Part shown: positions 1-7,345 of the stretch, in pieces
Numbering within the stretch: the first letter of the stretch is position 1
Layout of the letters: the number at the start of each line of letters is the position of its first letter
Assembly: GCA_946478915.1 (NCBI GenBank)
Contig: CAMLER010000150.1
Span: 1-9,788 of the forward strand
Direction: 5' to 3'
DNA from: an uncultured Chryseolinea sp.
GTDB lineage: Bacteria; Bacteroidota; Bacteroidia; Cytophagales; Cyclobacteriaceae
DNA: 9,788 nucleotides
Notes under the pieces: generated by a model
Seen by the model: only the letters and a program-made list of their open reading frames with translations
The model's database searches: none
What the model was told of the DNA's origin: nothing
Position numbers and translations under genes: made by a program

Positions 1-1430
1 AAAATGGAGCTGAATTGAAAAACAATATCAAAGAATACTGGTGGAAGTTTATGACCCTCCTTCACGAAAACATTGTGGGCATAGACGCAGCTATATTCAT
101 GCACCCAACCACCTGGAAGGCGTCCGGTCACGTCGATGCCTTTAACGACCCGATGGTTGATAACAAGGATTCTAAAAAAAGATATCGCGCTGATGTCCTT
201 ATTGAAGACGCCATTGGAAAAATGGAAGAAAAAATTCAAAAGGAAGTGGACAAGGCTGCCAAACGATTTGGAGATACATTCAATCGTGAGATGTTTGTGG
301 AGACCAATCCGAGGGTAAGGGAATATCAGCAAAAGATAGAGGAGACTAATATTCGACTGAAGGATGCCATGGGTTCGTCTGACATGGCAGCCATGAAAAA
401 AATAATGGAAGATCTGGAGATCACCGATCCAGTTTCAGGAACTAAGAATTGGACTGACATTCGCCAATTTAACCTGATGTTCTCGACGGAAATGGGATCA
501 GTTGCTGAGGACGCCAATAAAATCTACCTGAGACCAGAGACAGCGCAAGGGATATTTGTAAACTTCCTCAATGTGCAGAAGACCGGCAGGATGAAACTTC
601 CGTTTGGTATTGCTCAAATAGGCAAAGCTTTTCGAAATGAAATTGTTGCAAGGCAGTTCATCTTCCGCATGCGCGAGTTTGAACAAATGGAGATGCAATT
701 TTTCGTGAAGCCCGGTGATGAAATGAAATGGTACGAATTCTGGAAGGAAAAAAGAATGAAATGGCACCAGGCGCTTGGCCTTGGCTCAGAAAATTATCGC
801 TACCATGATCACCTTAACCTCGCGCATTATGCAAACGCAGCGTGCGACATTCAATTCAATTTTCCTATGGGCTTTAAAGAATTGGAAGGTATACATTCGC
901 GCACGGACTTCGACTTAAAGAGTCATGAAAAATATTCGGGCAAGAAACTTCAGTACTACGATTCAGAAGATAATCAGAGTTACATTCCATATGTTGTTGA
1001 AACATCTGTCGGCCTGGATAGGATGTTTTTATCCATTCTATCAAAATCGTATACCGAAGAAAAGCTCGAAGACGGAAGCGAGCGTGTGGTTCTAAAAATT
1101 CCTGTGGCCCTTGCTCCAGTAAAAGTTGCCATTCTGCCTTTGGTTAAGAAAGATGGCCTTCCGGAAAAAGCGATGGAGATAATGAACGAGTTAAAATTTG
1201 ACCTGCGTTGTTTTTATGAAGAGAAAGACGCAATAGGAAAACGTTATCGGCGCCAGGATGCAATAGGCACACCGTATTGTGTCACAGTAGATCATCAAAC
1301 ACTGACCGACAATACTGTAACTATCCGTGACCGCGACTCGATGAAACAACAACGGGTAAATATCTCAGAGGTGAGAGCTCAGCTTATTGAGGCGAGCTCC
1401 ATCAATAATATATTGCGAAGGATCGGCTGA
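1..1430 (+). CDS. glyQS: Glycine--tRNA ligase, single-chain class II type (5' end outside window)
   Basis: Charges tRNA-Gly with glycine in the cytoplasm, using ATP. The reading frame is open from base 3 (codons for N-G-A-E, then LKNNIKEYW), so the TTG at 15 is an internal Leu codon and not a start. From memory of the family, roughly 40 N-terminal residues are missing. Numbering from the Leu at 15, class II motif 2 is visible as FRNEIVARQF followed by MREFEQMEMQFF (about residues 207-230), and motif 3 as GLDRMFLSIL (about 334-343). The C-terminal anticodon-binding domain starts near LAPVKVAILP (about 369) and includes the signature RRQDAIGTPYCVTVD (about 412-426). This is the homodimeric bacterial/eukaryotic-like GlyRS, not the two-subunit GlyQ+GlyS enzyme. 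The frame is intact to TGA at 1428-1430. dgt follows about 130 bases downstream on the same strand. The assignment is very secure. Confidence 0.97.
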   Translation, partial: NGAELKNNIKEYWWKFMTLLHENIVGIDAAIFMHPTTWKASGHVDAFNDPMVDNKDSKKRYRADVLIEDAIGKMEEKIQKEVDKAAKRFGDTFNREMFVETNPRVREYQQKIEETNIRLKDAMGSSDMAAMKKIMEDLEITDPVSGTKNWTDIRQFNLMFSTEMGSVAEDANKIYLRPETAQGIFVNFLNVQKTGRMKLPFGIAQIGKAFRNEIVARQFIFRMREFEQMEMQFFVKPGDEMKWYEFWKEKRMKWHQALGLGSENYRYHDHLNLAHYANAACDIQFNFPMGFKELEGIHSRTDFDLKSHEKYSGKKLQYYDSEDNQSYIPYVVETSVGLDRMFLSILSKSYTEEKLEDGSERVVLKIPVALAPVKVAILPLVKKDGLPEKAMEIMNELKFDLRCFYEEKDAIGKRYRRQDAIGTPYCVTVDHQTLTDNTVTIRDRDSMKQQRVNISEVRAQLIEASSINNILRRIG

Positions 1431-1549
1431 TGATCACATTCATTGTGGTACCTGGCATTGTATGCTTAATTGCCTACCGATTTAGCCAGCAACGACGCTG
1501 GTGCGCTGCCAGTATACGCATAAGTTCCTTTTCCCCGCCACAATTTTAA
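1430..1549 (+). CDS. Possible 39-aa small ORF overlapping the glyQS stop
   Basis: An ATG at 1430-1432 shares one base with the glyQS stop (TGATG), the classic geometry for translational coupling. The ORF runs 39 codons to TAA at 1547-1549 and stops 8 bases before the proposed GTG start of dgt. The first 16 residues are hydrophobic (MITFIVVPGIVCLIAY), followed by a basic stretch (RFSQQRRW) and a Ser/Pro-rich tail. That would fit a single-span membrane microprotein, but such a pattern can also arise by chance. I recognise no family. The space may simply be the glyQS-dgt spacer, so confidence is low. Confidence 0.2.
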   Translation: MITFIVVPGIVCLIAYRFSQQRRWCAASIRISSFSPPQF

Positions 1550-1557
1550 ATCACAGA

Positions 1558-2886
1558 GTGTTGAACTGGAAAACGCTTCTATCTTCCCAACGATCCGGAC
1601 AAAAAGCATTGTCTCCCGAGCAATCGCGCAGTGTCTTCGAACAGGATTTCGACCGAATTATTTTCTCGCATCCCTTCCGGCGATTGCAGGACAAGACGCA
1701 AGTACATCCTTTACCTGAGCATGACTTTGTCCATACCCGACTGACGCATAGTCTGGAAGTATCTAGTGTAGGCCGATCGTTGGGCAAGCGTGTGGGAGAG
1801 GTAATATTGCAACGACATGGCGAATTGAAAAATGATTTTTCATTTTTCGACTTTGGCGCCATCGTAGCGGCGGCGTCATTGGCACATGATCTGGGAAATC
1901 CCCCGTTCGGTCACGCTGGCGAAGATGCAATTTCAGACTTCTTCGCACATCATCCGGCAGGGACCATTTTTAAAGAAAAAGTGGATGCGTCTTGCTGGGA
2001 AGACCTTACACATTTTGAAGGAAACGCGCAGGGATTTCGCATCCTGAACAAAAATCAATTTGGATTAAAATTAACTTTTGCAACGCTGGGAGCCTTTACA
2101 AAATACCCTTGCGTGGCGTTGCTTCCATCGCGCGATAAGAGAAAGCGCAGTCAAAAGAAATATGGATTCTTTCAGACGGAAAGTCAAATTTTCAGTGAGG
2201 TAGCAAGTCACCTCGGTTTATTGTCATCGGGATCGGGGAGCTGGAAGAGACATCCACTTGCCTTCCTGGTTGAAGCAGCTGATGATATATGCTATAGCAT
2301 TATCGACCTTGAAGATGGGTGCAGTCTAGGTCTGGTGAATTTCCAGGAGGCATTTCCCTTGTTTGAAGCTGTTATTAATAAGAGCAGATCCAAACTAGGC
2401 AAACTTGACAGCCTTGGCAGTCAGGCTGAAAAGATCGGGTACCTTCGCGCCCTCGCCATTGGTGACCTTATGGATGAGTGCACAACACTTTTTCTGGATA
2501 ACGAAGAGAGTATTTTGAATGGAAGTTTTGATCAGGCTTTGTGCGATGAATGTCATTCGCGCGATGCGTTGAAAGAAATTATCAGGATCTCTATTGACAA
2601 GATTTATTCTGCGCGCAGTGTTGTTGAAGTCGAGGCGGCAGGCCATGAAGTTTTGCCTGGATTGCTGGACGAATTTACCACGACGGGGTCAATGATGCTC
2701 GAAGGAAAAACGTCCCGTAAATATTCTAACCTGCAAAAGTTATTTCCTCCTGAAATAATAAACTCAATTAAAGGACAACCGAACAATTACTATCACATGC
2801 TGCGAAATGTGGTTGACTATATTTCCGGTATCACTGACCGGCATGCTATTTCCTTATATCGGAAGATTAAGGGGATGAGCCTTTAA
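1558..2886 (+). CDS. dgt: Deoxyguanosinetriphosphate triphosphohydrolase (HD superfamily)
   Basis: Hydrolyses dGTP to deoxyguanosine and tripolyphosphate, helping to set dNTP pools in the cytoplasm. The frame is open from a GTG at 1501, but homologues begin with M-N-W-x-x-L-L. I therefore place the start at GTG 1558, giving MLNWKTLLSS and 442 aa; the adjacent TTG at 1561 is equally possible. Family motifs are visible: HPFRRLQDKTQV (about 38-49); RLTHSLEV with metal ligand H64; AHDLGNPPFGH with H110/D111 as the HD pair, H119 and E122 at the spacing of the catalytic His/Glu of E. coli Dgt; EGNAQGFRIL (154-163); and VEAADDICYSIIDLED with the fourth metal ligand at D242 or D243. The C-terminal helical region is complete. 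Some dGTPases act in phage defence by depleting dGTP, but nothing nearby suggests a defence island, so a housekeeping role is more likely. It may be co-transcribed with glyQS. Confidence 0.93.
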   Translation: MLNWKTLLSSQRSGQKALSPEQSRSVFEQDFDRIIFSHPFRRLQDKTQVHPLPEHDFVHTRLTHSLEVSSVGRSLGKRVGEVILQRHGELKNDFSFFDFGAIVAAASLAHDLGNPPFGHAGEDAISDFFAHHPAGTIFKEKVDASCWEDLTHFEGNAQGFRILNKNQFGLKLTFATLGAFTKYPCVALLPSRDKRKRSQKKYGFFQTESQIFSEVASHLGLLSSGSGSWKRHPLAFLVEAADDICYSIIDLEDGCSLGLVNFQEAFPLFEAVINKSRSKLGKLDSLGSQAEKIGYLRALAIGDLMDECTTLFLDNEESILNGSFDQALCDECHSRDALKEIIRISIDKIYSARSVVEVEAAGHEVLPGLLDEFTTTGSMMLEGKTSRKYSNLQKLFPPEIINSIKGQPNNYYHMLRNVVDYISGITDRHAISLYRKIKGMSL

Positions 2887-2935
2887 AAAGAAAAGAAATT
2901 ACCAATATCAATTTATCTTGGTACTTTCGCTTTTT
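2885..2935 (+). terminator. Imperfect long hairpin with T-rich tail after dgt
   Basis: The core is a perfect 6-bp stem, TACCAA (2900-2905) with TTGGTA (2918-2923), around a 12-base loop. The flanks are also complementary in part: AAAG (2892-2895) with CTTT (2924-2927), and AAAAAG (2885-2890) with CTTTTT (2930-2935), with a few unpaired bases between. The structure starts inside the dgt stop codon and ends in a T-run, as an intrinsic terminator would. The stem is AT-rich and the loop large, so it may be weak. It would separate dgt from the kinase gene 72 bases downstream. Confidence 0.4.
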
Positions 2936-2958
2936 AGAGGGTTTGGGTTTTATACGTT

Positions 2959-4563
2959 ATGTTTCGAAAAAACATTATTTATGCTGTTGTAATTCTGATC
3001 GGTGCCATTCTCCTGACGGACATTTTGTTGACCAGGCACTACAACAAGGTGATCAGAAATAACAAAGATGTCCAGGCTCAGTCAGCGTTAATAAAACGTT
3101 ATCATGATCAGATCGGGAAGGTAGTCATTCACTCTCTTGATATCGGATTGAGAGGATTTGCTATTATTCAGGAAGAGCGATTTGCCACCCCGATGGATCA
3201 TGCGCGCCTCTGGAGTGATAGCATATTTCAAAACGTAGAGGGTCCACTGCAAGAATTAGATTATGACATGGGTCATTTTCACGCCCTTCGAGACTCAGTA
3301 AGGGCATATACAGAATACTGCTTTAGACTCCGGCAGCTTCTCATTGATAACAAGCGCGACGAATTTTTGAAACTTTTTTCCGCTGACAGGGGTGCTAATT
3401 TGTGGGGGCACTATGTGGAATCGGAAGAAAGAATACTGGCATTCACCAAGCAAATTGATAATCTCGCGCAGTCCAACTACGAAGCTGCTCTAGCACGCAT
3501 TCAAGTGCTGCAAATACTCTTATTTCTAATATGTTTTCCCACGTTGCTGTATACGGCGTATTATACAGGTAAGACCTTTGGCCTTTCAGATCTTCTTCGA
3601 AAAGCCGAGGAAGAGAAAAACAAGATCCTCCGGGAACAGAATATGGAACTGGAACATCGCGTCGCGATCCGTACGCAGGAAATGGCGATGCAAAATGAAC
3701 AGATGGTCTCTCAAAGCGAAGAGCTCGCCGCGCAACACGACGCACTTTCTTTTCAAAACAAACAGCTCTTTGAAGCGCAGAGGATTATTGAAGACCAGAA
3801 CAGGGAGATACATCGAAAGAATGAAGAGCTTGAAGCGGAGATTGAGAAGCGTACACAAGAACTTCAGAACACGAACCGCGAACTGGTTTTGCATAACAAT
3901 CAACTTGAACAATTTGCATTCATTGCTGCGCATAATCTGCGGGCACCACTGGCGCGAATCCTGGGGCTTGCAAACGTTGTTGATCTTAGCAAGACTGAAG
4001 CTGATAAAGATCTTGCGCTTAAAAAACTCGTTACATCGACCCAGGATCTTGACCACGTCATACGAGATCTTAATCTCATTCTGAACATTCAGAAGCACAC
4101 GAGCAACCTTGTGATGGTCGAACTTACTCCGGCATTTACCAGGGTTATTAAAATGCTTGAAAAGGAACTTGATGATACGAAAGCAATTTTAGGAAAAGAT
4201 TTTTCGGCAGCGGACAGGGTATATGCAGTGGCTCCTTATGTCGAAAGCATCTTATATAACTTGCTTAGCAATGCGATAAAATATCGGGATCCTACCCGGG
4301 TTCCGGTCATCACGTTGCGCACAACGCGGGACGATGAATTTGTGTGTCTTGCTGTTTCCGATAATGGATTGGGCATCAATCTTGATAAATACGGGAAAAA
4401 TATGTTCACTCTATACAAGAGGTTCCATACTCATATGGAAGGAAAAGGTCTCGGGTTATACCTGGTAAAAACCCAGATTACAGCACTGGGAGGAAAAATA
4501 GAGGTTGAGAGTGAACCGGATAAGGGGACTGTTTTCAAAGTCTATTTCAAGTATCAGGCTTAG
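2959..4563 (+). CDS. Membrane-bound sensor histidine kinase with CHASE3-like sensor and long coiled coil
   Basis: A 534-aa two-component sensor kinase that should autophosphorylate on His and pass the phosphate to an unidentified response regulator. In order: TM1 (about 6-24); an extracytoplasmic helical domain (about 30-180) with the CHASE3-like pattern IGLRGFAIIQEERFATPMDHA near 62-82; TM2 (about 184-202); a long Glu/Gln-rich coiled coil (about 210-318) with no HAMP or PAS domain that I can see; a HisKA helix with H325 in AAHNLRAPLARILGL; and an HATPase_c domain with N-box LYNLLSNAIKYR (N434, N437), G1 box DNGLGI (468-473), F-region MFTLYKRFH, G2 GKGLGLYLV (495-503) and a final GGKIEVES...GTVFKVYF. 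All catalytic boxes are present, so the kinase should be active. H+1 is Asn rather than Glu/Asp. No response regulator is adjacent, so it is an orphan here. The start ATG has no clear Shine-Dalgarno sequence, as is usual in Bacteroidota. Confidence 0.93.
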   Translation: MFRKNIIYAVVILIGAILLTDILLTRHYNKVIRNNKDVQAQSALIKRYHDQIGKVVIHSLDIGLRGFAIIQEERFATPMDHARLWSDSIFQNVEGPLQELDYDMGHFHALRDSVRAYTEYCFRLRQLLIDNKRDEFLKLFSADRGANLWGHYVESEERILAFTKQIDNLAQSNYEAALARIQVLQILLFLICFPTLLYTAYYTGKTFGLSDLLRKAEEEKNKILREQNMELEHRVAIRTQEMAMQNEQMVSQSEELAAQHDALSFQNKQLFEAQRIIEDQNREIHRKNEELEAEIEKRTQELQNTNRELVLHNNQLEQFAFIAAHNLRAPLARILGLANVVDLSKTEADKDLALKKLVTSTQDLDHVIRDLNLILNIQKHTSNLVMVELTPAFTRVIKMLEKELDDTKAILGKDFSAADRVYAVAPYVESILYNLLSNAIKYRDPTRVPVITLRTTRDDEFVCLAVSDNGLGINLDKYGKNMFTLYKRFHTHMEGKGLGLYLVKTQITALGGKIEVESEPDKGTVFKVYFKYQA

Positions 4564-4592
4564 TCCAGAAATACATTAACCGCAAGGTCGCT

Positions 4593-4848
4593 ATGGCGCA
4601 AAGATTATGTATATATATTGGAGCATATCAAAAAACGGTTTAAAGTAGTTGTTTTGATCGCACTCAGCCAGCGCGTAAAGTCTGGCGCTGAAAAAAGAAA
4701 AAAAATTTTTTTCCGGCTCAACACATCCGGACTGCCGACAGGCAGCACACCTTTGCGTCGGTTGGGACAATTCGGGCTCATTCAGTTGCTACCAAGCCAT
4801 ACCTTAGCGGCACTTTAACGAAGTGACGTTACGACAGCCTTGCGCCAT
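4593..4848. repeat. Segment bounded by imperfect inverted repeat (ATGGCGCAA / TTGCGCCAT)
   Basis: The two 9-base arms are exact reverse complements, and similarity extends outward imperfectly (about 12 of 15 positions over 4590-4604 versus the complement of 4837-4851). A third related inverted copy, CTTTGCG at 4751-4757, lies inside and matches the CGCAAAG of the left arm. There is no transposase and no obvious target-site duplication. A palindromic or MITE-like intergenic repeat is possible, but its repetition elsewhere in the genome cannot be seen here. Confidence 0.3.
4732..4745. other. Perfect GC-rich hairpin CTGCC-GACA-GGCAG
   Basis: A 5-bp GC-rich stem with a tetraloop lies in the spacer between the kinase and the permease. 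No T-run follows on either strand, so it is not an intrinsic terminator. An alternative stem, CCGAC (4735-4739) with GTCGG (4757-4761), would compete with it. The role is unknown. Confidence 0.35.
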
Positions 4849-4882
4849 TGCAGTCAAAAGCATAATTAAACCACAAATTCAT

Positions 4883-4890
4883 TAGCTTTG
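4883..4890 (+). promoter_or_regulatory. Candidate Bacteroidota -7 box (TAGCTTTG) for the RND permease
   Basis: TAGCTTTG matches the Bacteroidota SigA-type -7 consensus TAnnTTTG exactly. Transcription would start around 4896 and give a leader of about 20 bases before the ATG at 4916. I do not see a matching TTTG -33 box at the usual spacing, so this is a partial promoter match only. Confidence 0.35.
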
Positions 4891-4915
4891 GCCCCTTGTT
4901 CAGATTGAAGTTCGA

Positions 4916-7345
4916 ATGTGGAATAGCATCGCTGATTTTGTCATAAAATTCAGGCTTGGGTTGATAATCGTTATCGGTTTGATAACCATTTTCATGGGAT
5001 ACCAGGCTTCGCGGGTGGAGATGAGCTACGACTTTGCCCGGACAGTTCCACTAGATGATCCAGACATGATCGACCTGGAAAGGTTCAGGTCGCAGTTTGG
5101 CGAGGATGGTAATCTGATAGCGGTTGCAGTGAAAGATAGTGCGCTATACCAGCTGAAAAATTTTGAAGCTTATCGACAGTTTACCAACGACATTAAAAAA
5201 ATTCCAGGGGTCAAGCAGGCGTTATCTCTGCCTTTCTTGCCGCTCATTCTAAAAGATACTGTCAACTCGAAATTTTATACGCAGCGGATCTTCCCTGATA
5301 CAATTTCATCTCAGCAGCAGCTGGATAGTCTTTTGGAGATAGCGCTTGATCAAAAGATTTACTCAAATCTACTTCTCAATCCCGGAAATGGTGCTGCTAT
5401 GATGATCGTATCGGTGCCAAAGGAAGTGATGAACTCATCAAGGCGCGAGGCGGTTGCGCAAGCGTTGCAGGCAGCCGGGCAACGATTTGAACAGTCCACC
5501 AATATCGAAGTGCATTATGCCGGATTACCATTTATTCGAACGTTGGTGGCCAATGCGGTGAAGAAGGAAATGCAAATATTCTTGTATGCATCGGCTCTCG
5601 TCACGGGTTTGATCATGTTCGCATTTTTTCGGTCGTTCAGGGCCGTTCTATTTTCGATGATCATCATCGGAGTCGTAGTAATATGGACCTTGGGCACTTT
5701 GGCGCTGTTCGGCTTTAAGATAACGTTGCTTAGCGGGTTGATTCCCCCTGTAATTGTGACCATTGGGATCACAAATGCAATCTACCTGCTTAACAAGTAT
5801 CACCTTGAATACGCCAAGACCAAAAATAAACTGGAAGCGATTCGGATCGTGGTGAGAAAGATGGGTCTTGCAACATTTCTCACAAATCTAACGGTAGCCA
5901 TAGGGTTCCTTACACTCCTGTCTACTGATGTAATTATACTCCGGGAATTTGGTATAGTCGCCGGTATTAACATCATGGCCTTATTTCTTGTAAGCCTGAT
6001 AATGATCCCCGGTATATTTTCATGGTTACCCACACCAAGCGAAAAACATTTGCGGCATCTGAACTTCCCGATCATGAAAGGATTTCTTTCTATCGTGGAC
6101 GTTTTTGTTCACCGACAAAGACCTTTAATTTATGTAGGGTCACTGGTGCTGGCGCTTATTTCCGCCTATGGAATTCTTCAATTGTATTCCGTCTCCTTTA
6201 TGGTTGATGATATTCCCGAGCAGAGCGAGATAAAAAAGGACCTGAAATTTGTAGAAACCAATTTTGATGGGATCATGCCATTGGAATTCGTCGTGGAATT
6301 CCATGGCAAAAGGAGAAGACCTATACTTGAAATCCGGAATCTTCAAATGGTTGAGGAATTTGAAAACTTCCTCGATTCCATTTCGGTAATGTCGCCACCG
6401 TTCTCCATTCTTAGTTTCGTAAAGGCCTCCAAGCAAGCCTATTTCGCAAACAACCCTGAAAAATTCAGCATACCCGTTTCAAATTTGGAGCGAACGTTTA
6501 TCCTGCGGTATATGCGGGGACAAACGGATAGCACTGGCCTTGCAAGCTCATTTGTGGATTCCGCATTCACAAAAATGCGCATAAGCACACGGATCGCTGA
6601 TATCGGTTCAAAGAGATTGGATTCGCTCGTTCAGGTAATTGAGCCGAGAATGAAGTCTATCTTCGTATCCACAGAGAGAGATTCTGTCTCCAGTGTTATC
6701 ACCGGTTCGACCAAAATATTTATTAAAGGCAACAAGTTTCTGATAGAAAATCTGCGCGAAAGTCTCTTGCTCGCTTTTCTTTTAATAACACTTTCAATGG
6801 CTATTCTATTTGCGAATGCCAGGATGATCATTATTTCGCTCCTGCCAAATTTATTAGCCCTGATGATCACGGCCGGACTTATGGGCTATTTTAATATCCC
6901 CTTAAAACCCAGTACTGCCCTTATTTTCAGCATTACTTTTGGGATTTCAGTAGATAACTCCATTCGATTCCTGGCAAAATATCGTCAGGAGATCCTGACC
7001 AACAACTTTTTTATCCCCAGGGCAGTGAGCGATAGCATCATGGAAACAGGTAAGAGCATCATGTATACTTCTATCGTGCTGTTCGCCGGCTTTATCATTT
7101 TTGCATTTTCATCTTTTGGCGGGACCATCGCTCTGGGATTGCTGACCTCCATTACCCTCGTAATTTCCATGTTCACGAACTTAATTCTTCTTCCAGCCCT
7201 GATCATGACTTTTGATAGGCCCAAGGGCCGTAAGGGAGACTTGCTTATCGATGACTTTGATTCGTCCTTTTATGGAGAAAGTGAGGATGAAGAAATTGAT
7301 TTAAGCAAGATAAAGATCCATAACAGGCACCCCTCTGCGGAATAG
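4916..7345 (+). CDS. MMPL/HAE3-type RND superfamily permease
   Basis: An 809-aa inner-membrane transporter with the duplicated RND plan. TM1 (about 12-30) is followed by a periplasmic domain (about 31-217) and TM2-6 (about 219-368). TM7 (about 404-424) is followed by a second periplasmic domain (about 425-611) and TM8-12 (about 613-761). A cytoplasmic tail rich in Asp/Glu (about 778-797) closes the protein. The TM10-equivalent motif GISVDNSIRFLAKYRQE carries D680, the expected proton-relay acid. The equivalent first-half segment, GITNAIYLLNKY, has T286 where that Asp would align. The sequence fits the MMPL/HAE3 group (exporters of lipids, hopanoids or other hydrophobic molecules) better than tripartite AcrB-like pumps, which are about 1000 aa and usually sit with adaptor and outer-membrane genes; none is adjacent here. 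The substrate cannot be predicted. The start ATG at 4916 leads directly into TM1. Confidence 0.9.
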   Translation: MWNSIADFVIKFRLGLIIVIGLITIFMGYQASRVEMSYDFARTVPLDDPDMIDLERFRSQFGEDGNLIAVAVKDSALYQLKNFEAYRQFTNDIKKIPGVKQALSLPFLPLILKDTVNSKFYTQRIFPDTISSQQQLDSLLEIALDQKIYSNLLLNPGNGAAMMIVSVPKEVMNSSRREAVAQALQAAGQRFEQSTNIEVHYAGLPFIRTLVANAVKKEMQIFLYASALVTGLIMFAFFRSFRAVLFSMIIIGVVVIWTLGTLALFGFKITLLSGLIPPVIVTIGITNAIYLLNKYHLEYAKTKNKLEAIRIVVRKMGLATFLTNLTVAIGFLTLLSTDVIILREFGIVAGINIMALFLVSLIMIPGIFSWLPTPSEKHLRHLNFPIMKGFLSIVDVFVHRQRPLIYVGSLVLALISAYGILQLYSVSFMVDDIPEQSEIKKDLKFVETNFDGIMPLEFVVEFHGKRRRPILEIRNLQMVEEFENFLDSISVMSPPFSILSFVKASKQAYFANNPEKFSIPVSNLERTFILRYMRGQTDSTGLASSFVDSAFTKMRISTRIADIGSKRLDSLVQVIEPRMKSIFVSTERDSVSSVITGSTKIFIKGNKFLIENLRESLLLAFLLITLSMAILFANARMIIISLLPNLLALMITAGLMGYFNIPLKPSTALIFSITFGISVDNSIRFLAKYRQEILTNNFFIPRAVSDSIMETGKSIMYTSIVLFAGFIIFAFSSFGGTIALGLLTSITLVISMFTNLILLPALIMTFDRPKGRKGDLLIDDFDSSFYGESEDEEIDLSKIKIHNRHPSAE

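Larger units (their letters stand above)
4564..4915. other. Hairpin-rich non-coding spacer of 352 bases
   Basis: No convincing gene lies here. A 66-codon TTG-initiated frame at 4618-4818 is Leu/Ser/Arg/Lys-rich and lacks family features. The spacer holds several short inverted repeats. A 9-base arm pair, ATGGCGCAA at 4593-4601 and TTGCGCCAT at 4840-4848, encloses about 256 bases. Also present are CAGCGC/GCGCTG within about 4669-4690, CTGCC-GACA-GGCAG at 4732-4745, two mutually exclusive hairpins at 4811-4831, and an A8T7 tract at 4698-4712. The left part reads CCGCAAGG...GCGCAAAG, resembling the CGCAAAG-type intergenic repeats I associate with Bacteroidota. It may be a degenerate repeat or MITE-like element, with the promoter of the downstream permease at its right edge. 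Confidence 0.5.

Noticed and set aside
15..17. TTG codon as the start of glycyl-tRNA synthetase
   Set aside because: The frame is open upstream to the window edge and encodes family residues (NGAE before LKNN), so the true start lies outside the window.
1558..2886. dGTPase as part of an anti-phage defence island
   Set aside because: Its neighbours are a housekeeping synthetase and an ordinary sensor kinase, no mobile or defence genes are visible, and the protein matches the chromosomal housekeeping form.
3578..4098. Long overlapping frames (168 codons on + and 170 codons on -) inside the histidine kinase
   Set aside because: Both lie across the low-complexity Glu/Gln/Asn-rich coiled coil and HisKA region. 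The kinase frame is clearly the real one and neither alternative product resembles a known domain.
4691..4712. A-run plus T-run as an intrinsic terminator for the kinase gene
   Set aside because: The GC-rich hairpin at about 4669-4690 is followed by A residues rather than T on the + strand, and on the - strand the T-run precedes the stem, so neither orientation fits a terminator.
4618..4818. 66-codon TTG-initiated frame in the kinase-permease spacer
   Set aside because: It spans the A8T7 tract and several hairpins, has no recognisable domain, and its composition (Leu/Ser/Arg/Lys) is typical of translated intergenic repeat sequence.
4564..4915. tRNA or other classic RNA gene, or a CRISPR array
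   Set aside because: There is no cloverleaf with T-loop GTTCGANNC, and there are no regularly spaced direct repeats; only short inverted repeats are present.
2959..7345. Kinase plus RND permease as a dedicated sense-and-export system
   Set aside because: They are separated by a 352-base spacer with its own apparent promoter, there is no response regulator, adaptor or outer-membrane gene nearby, and adjacency alone is weak evidence.
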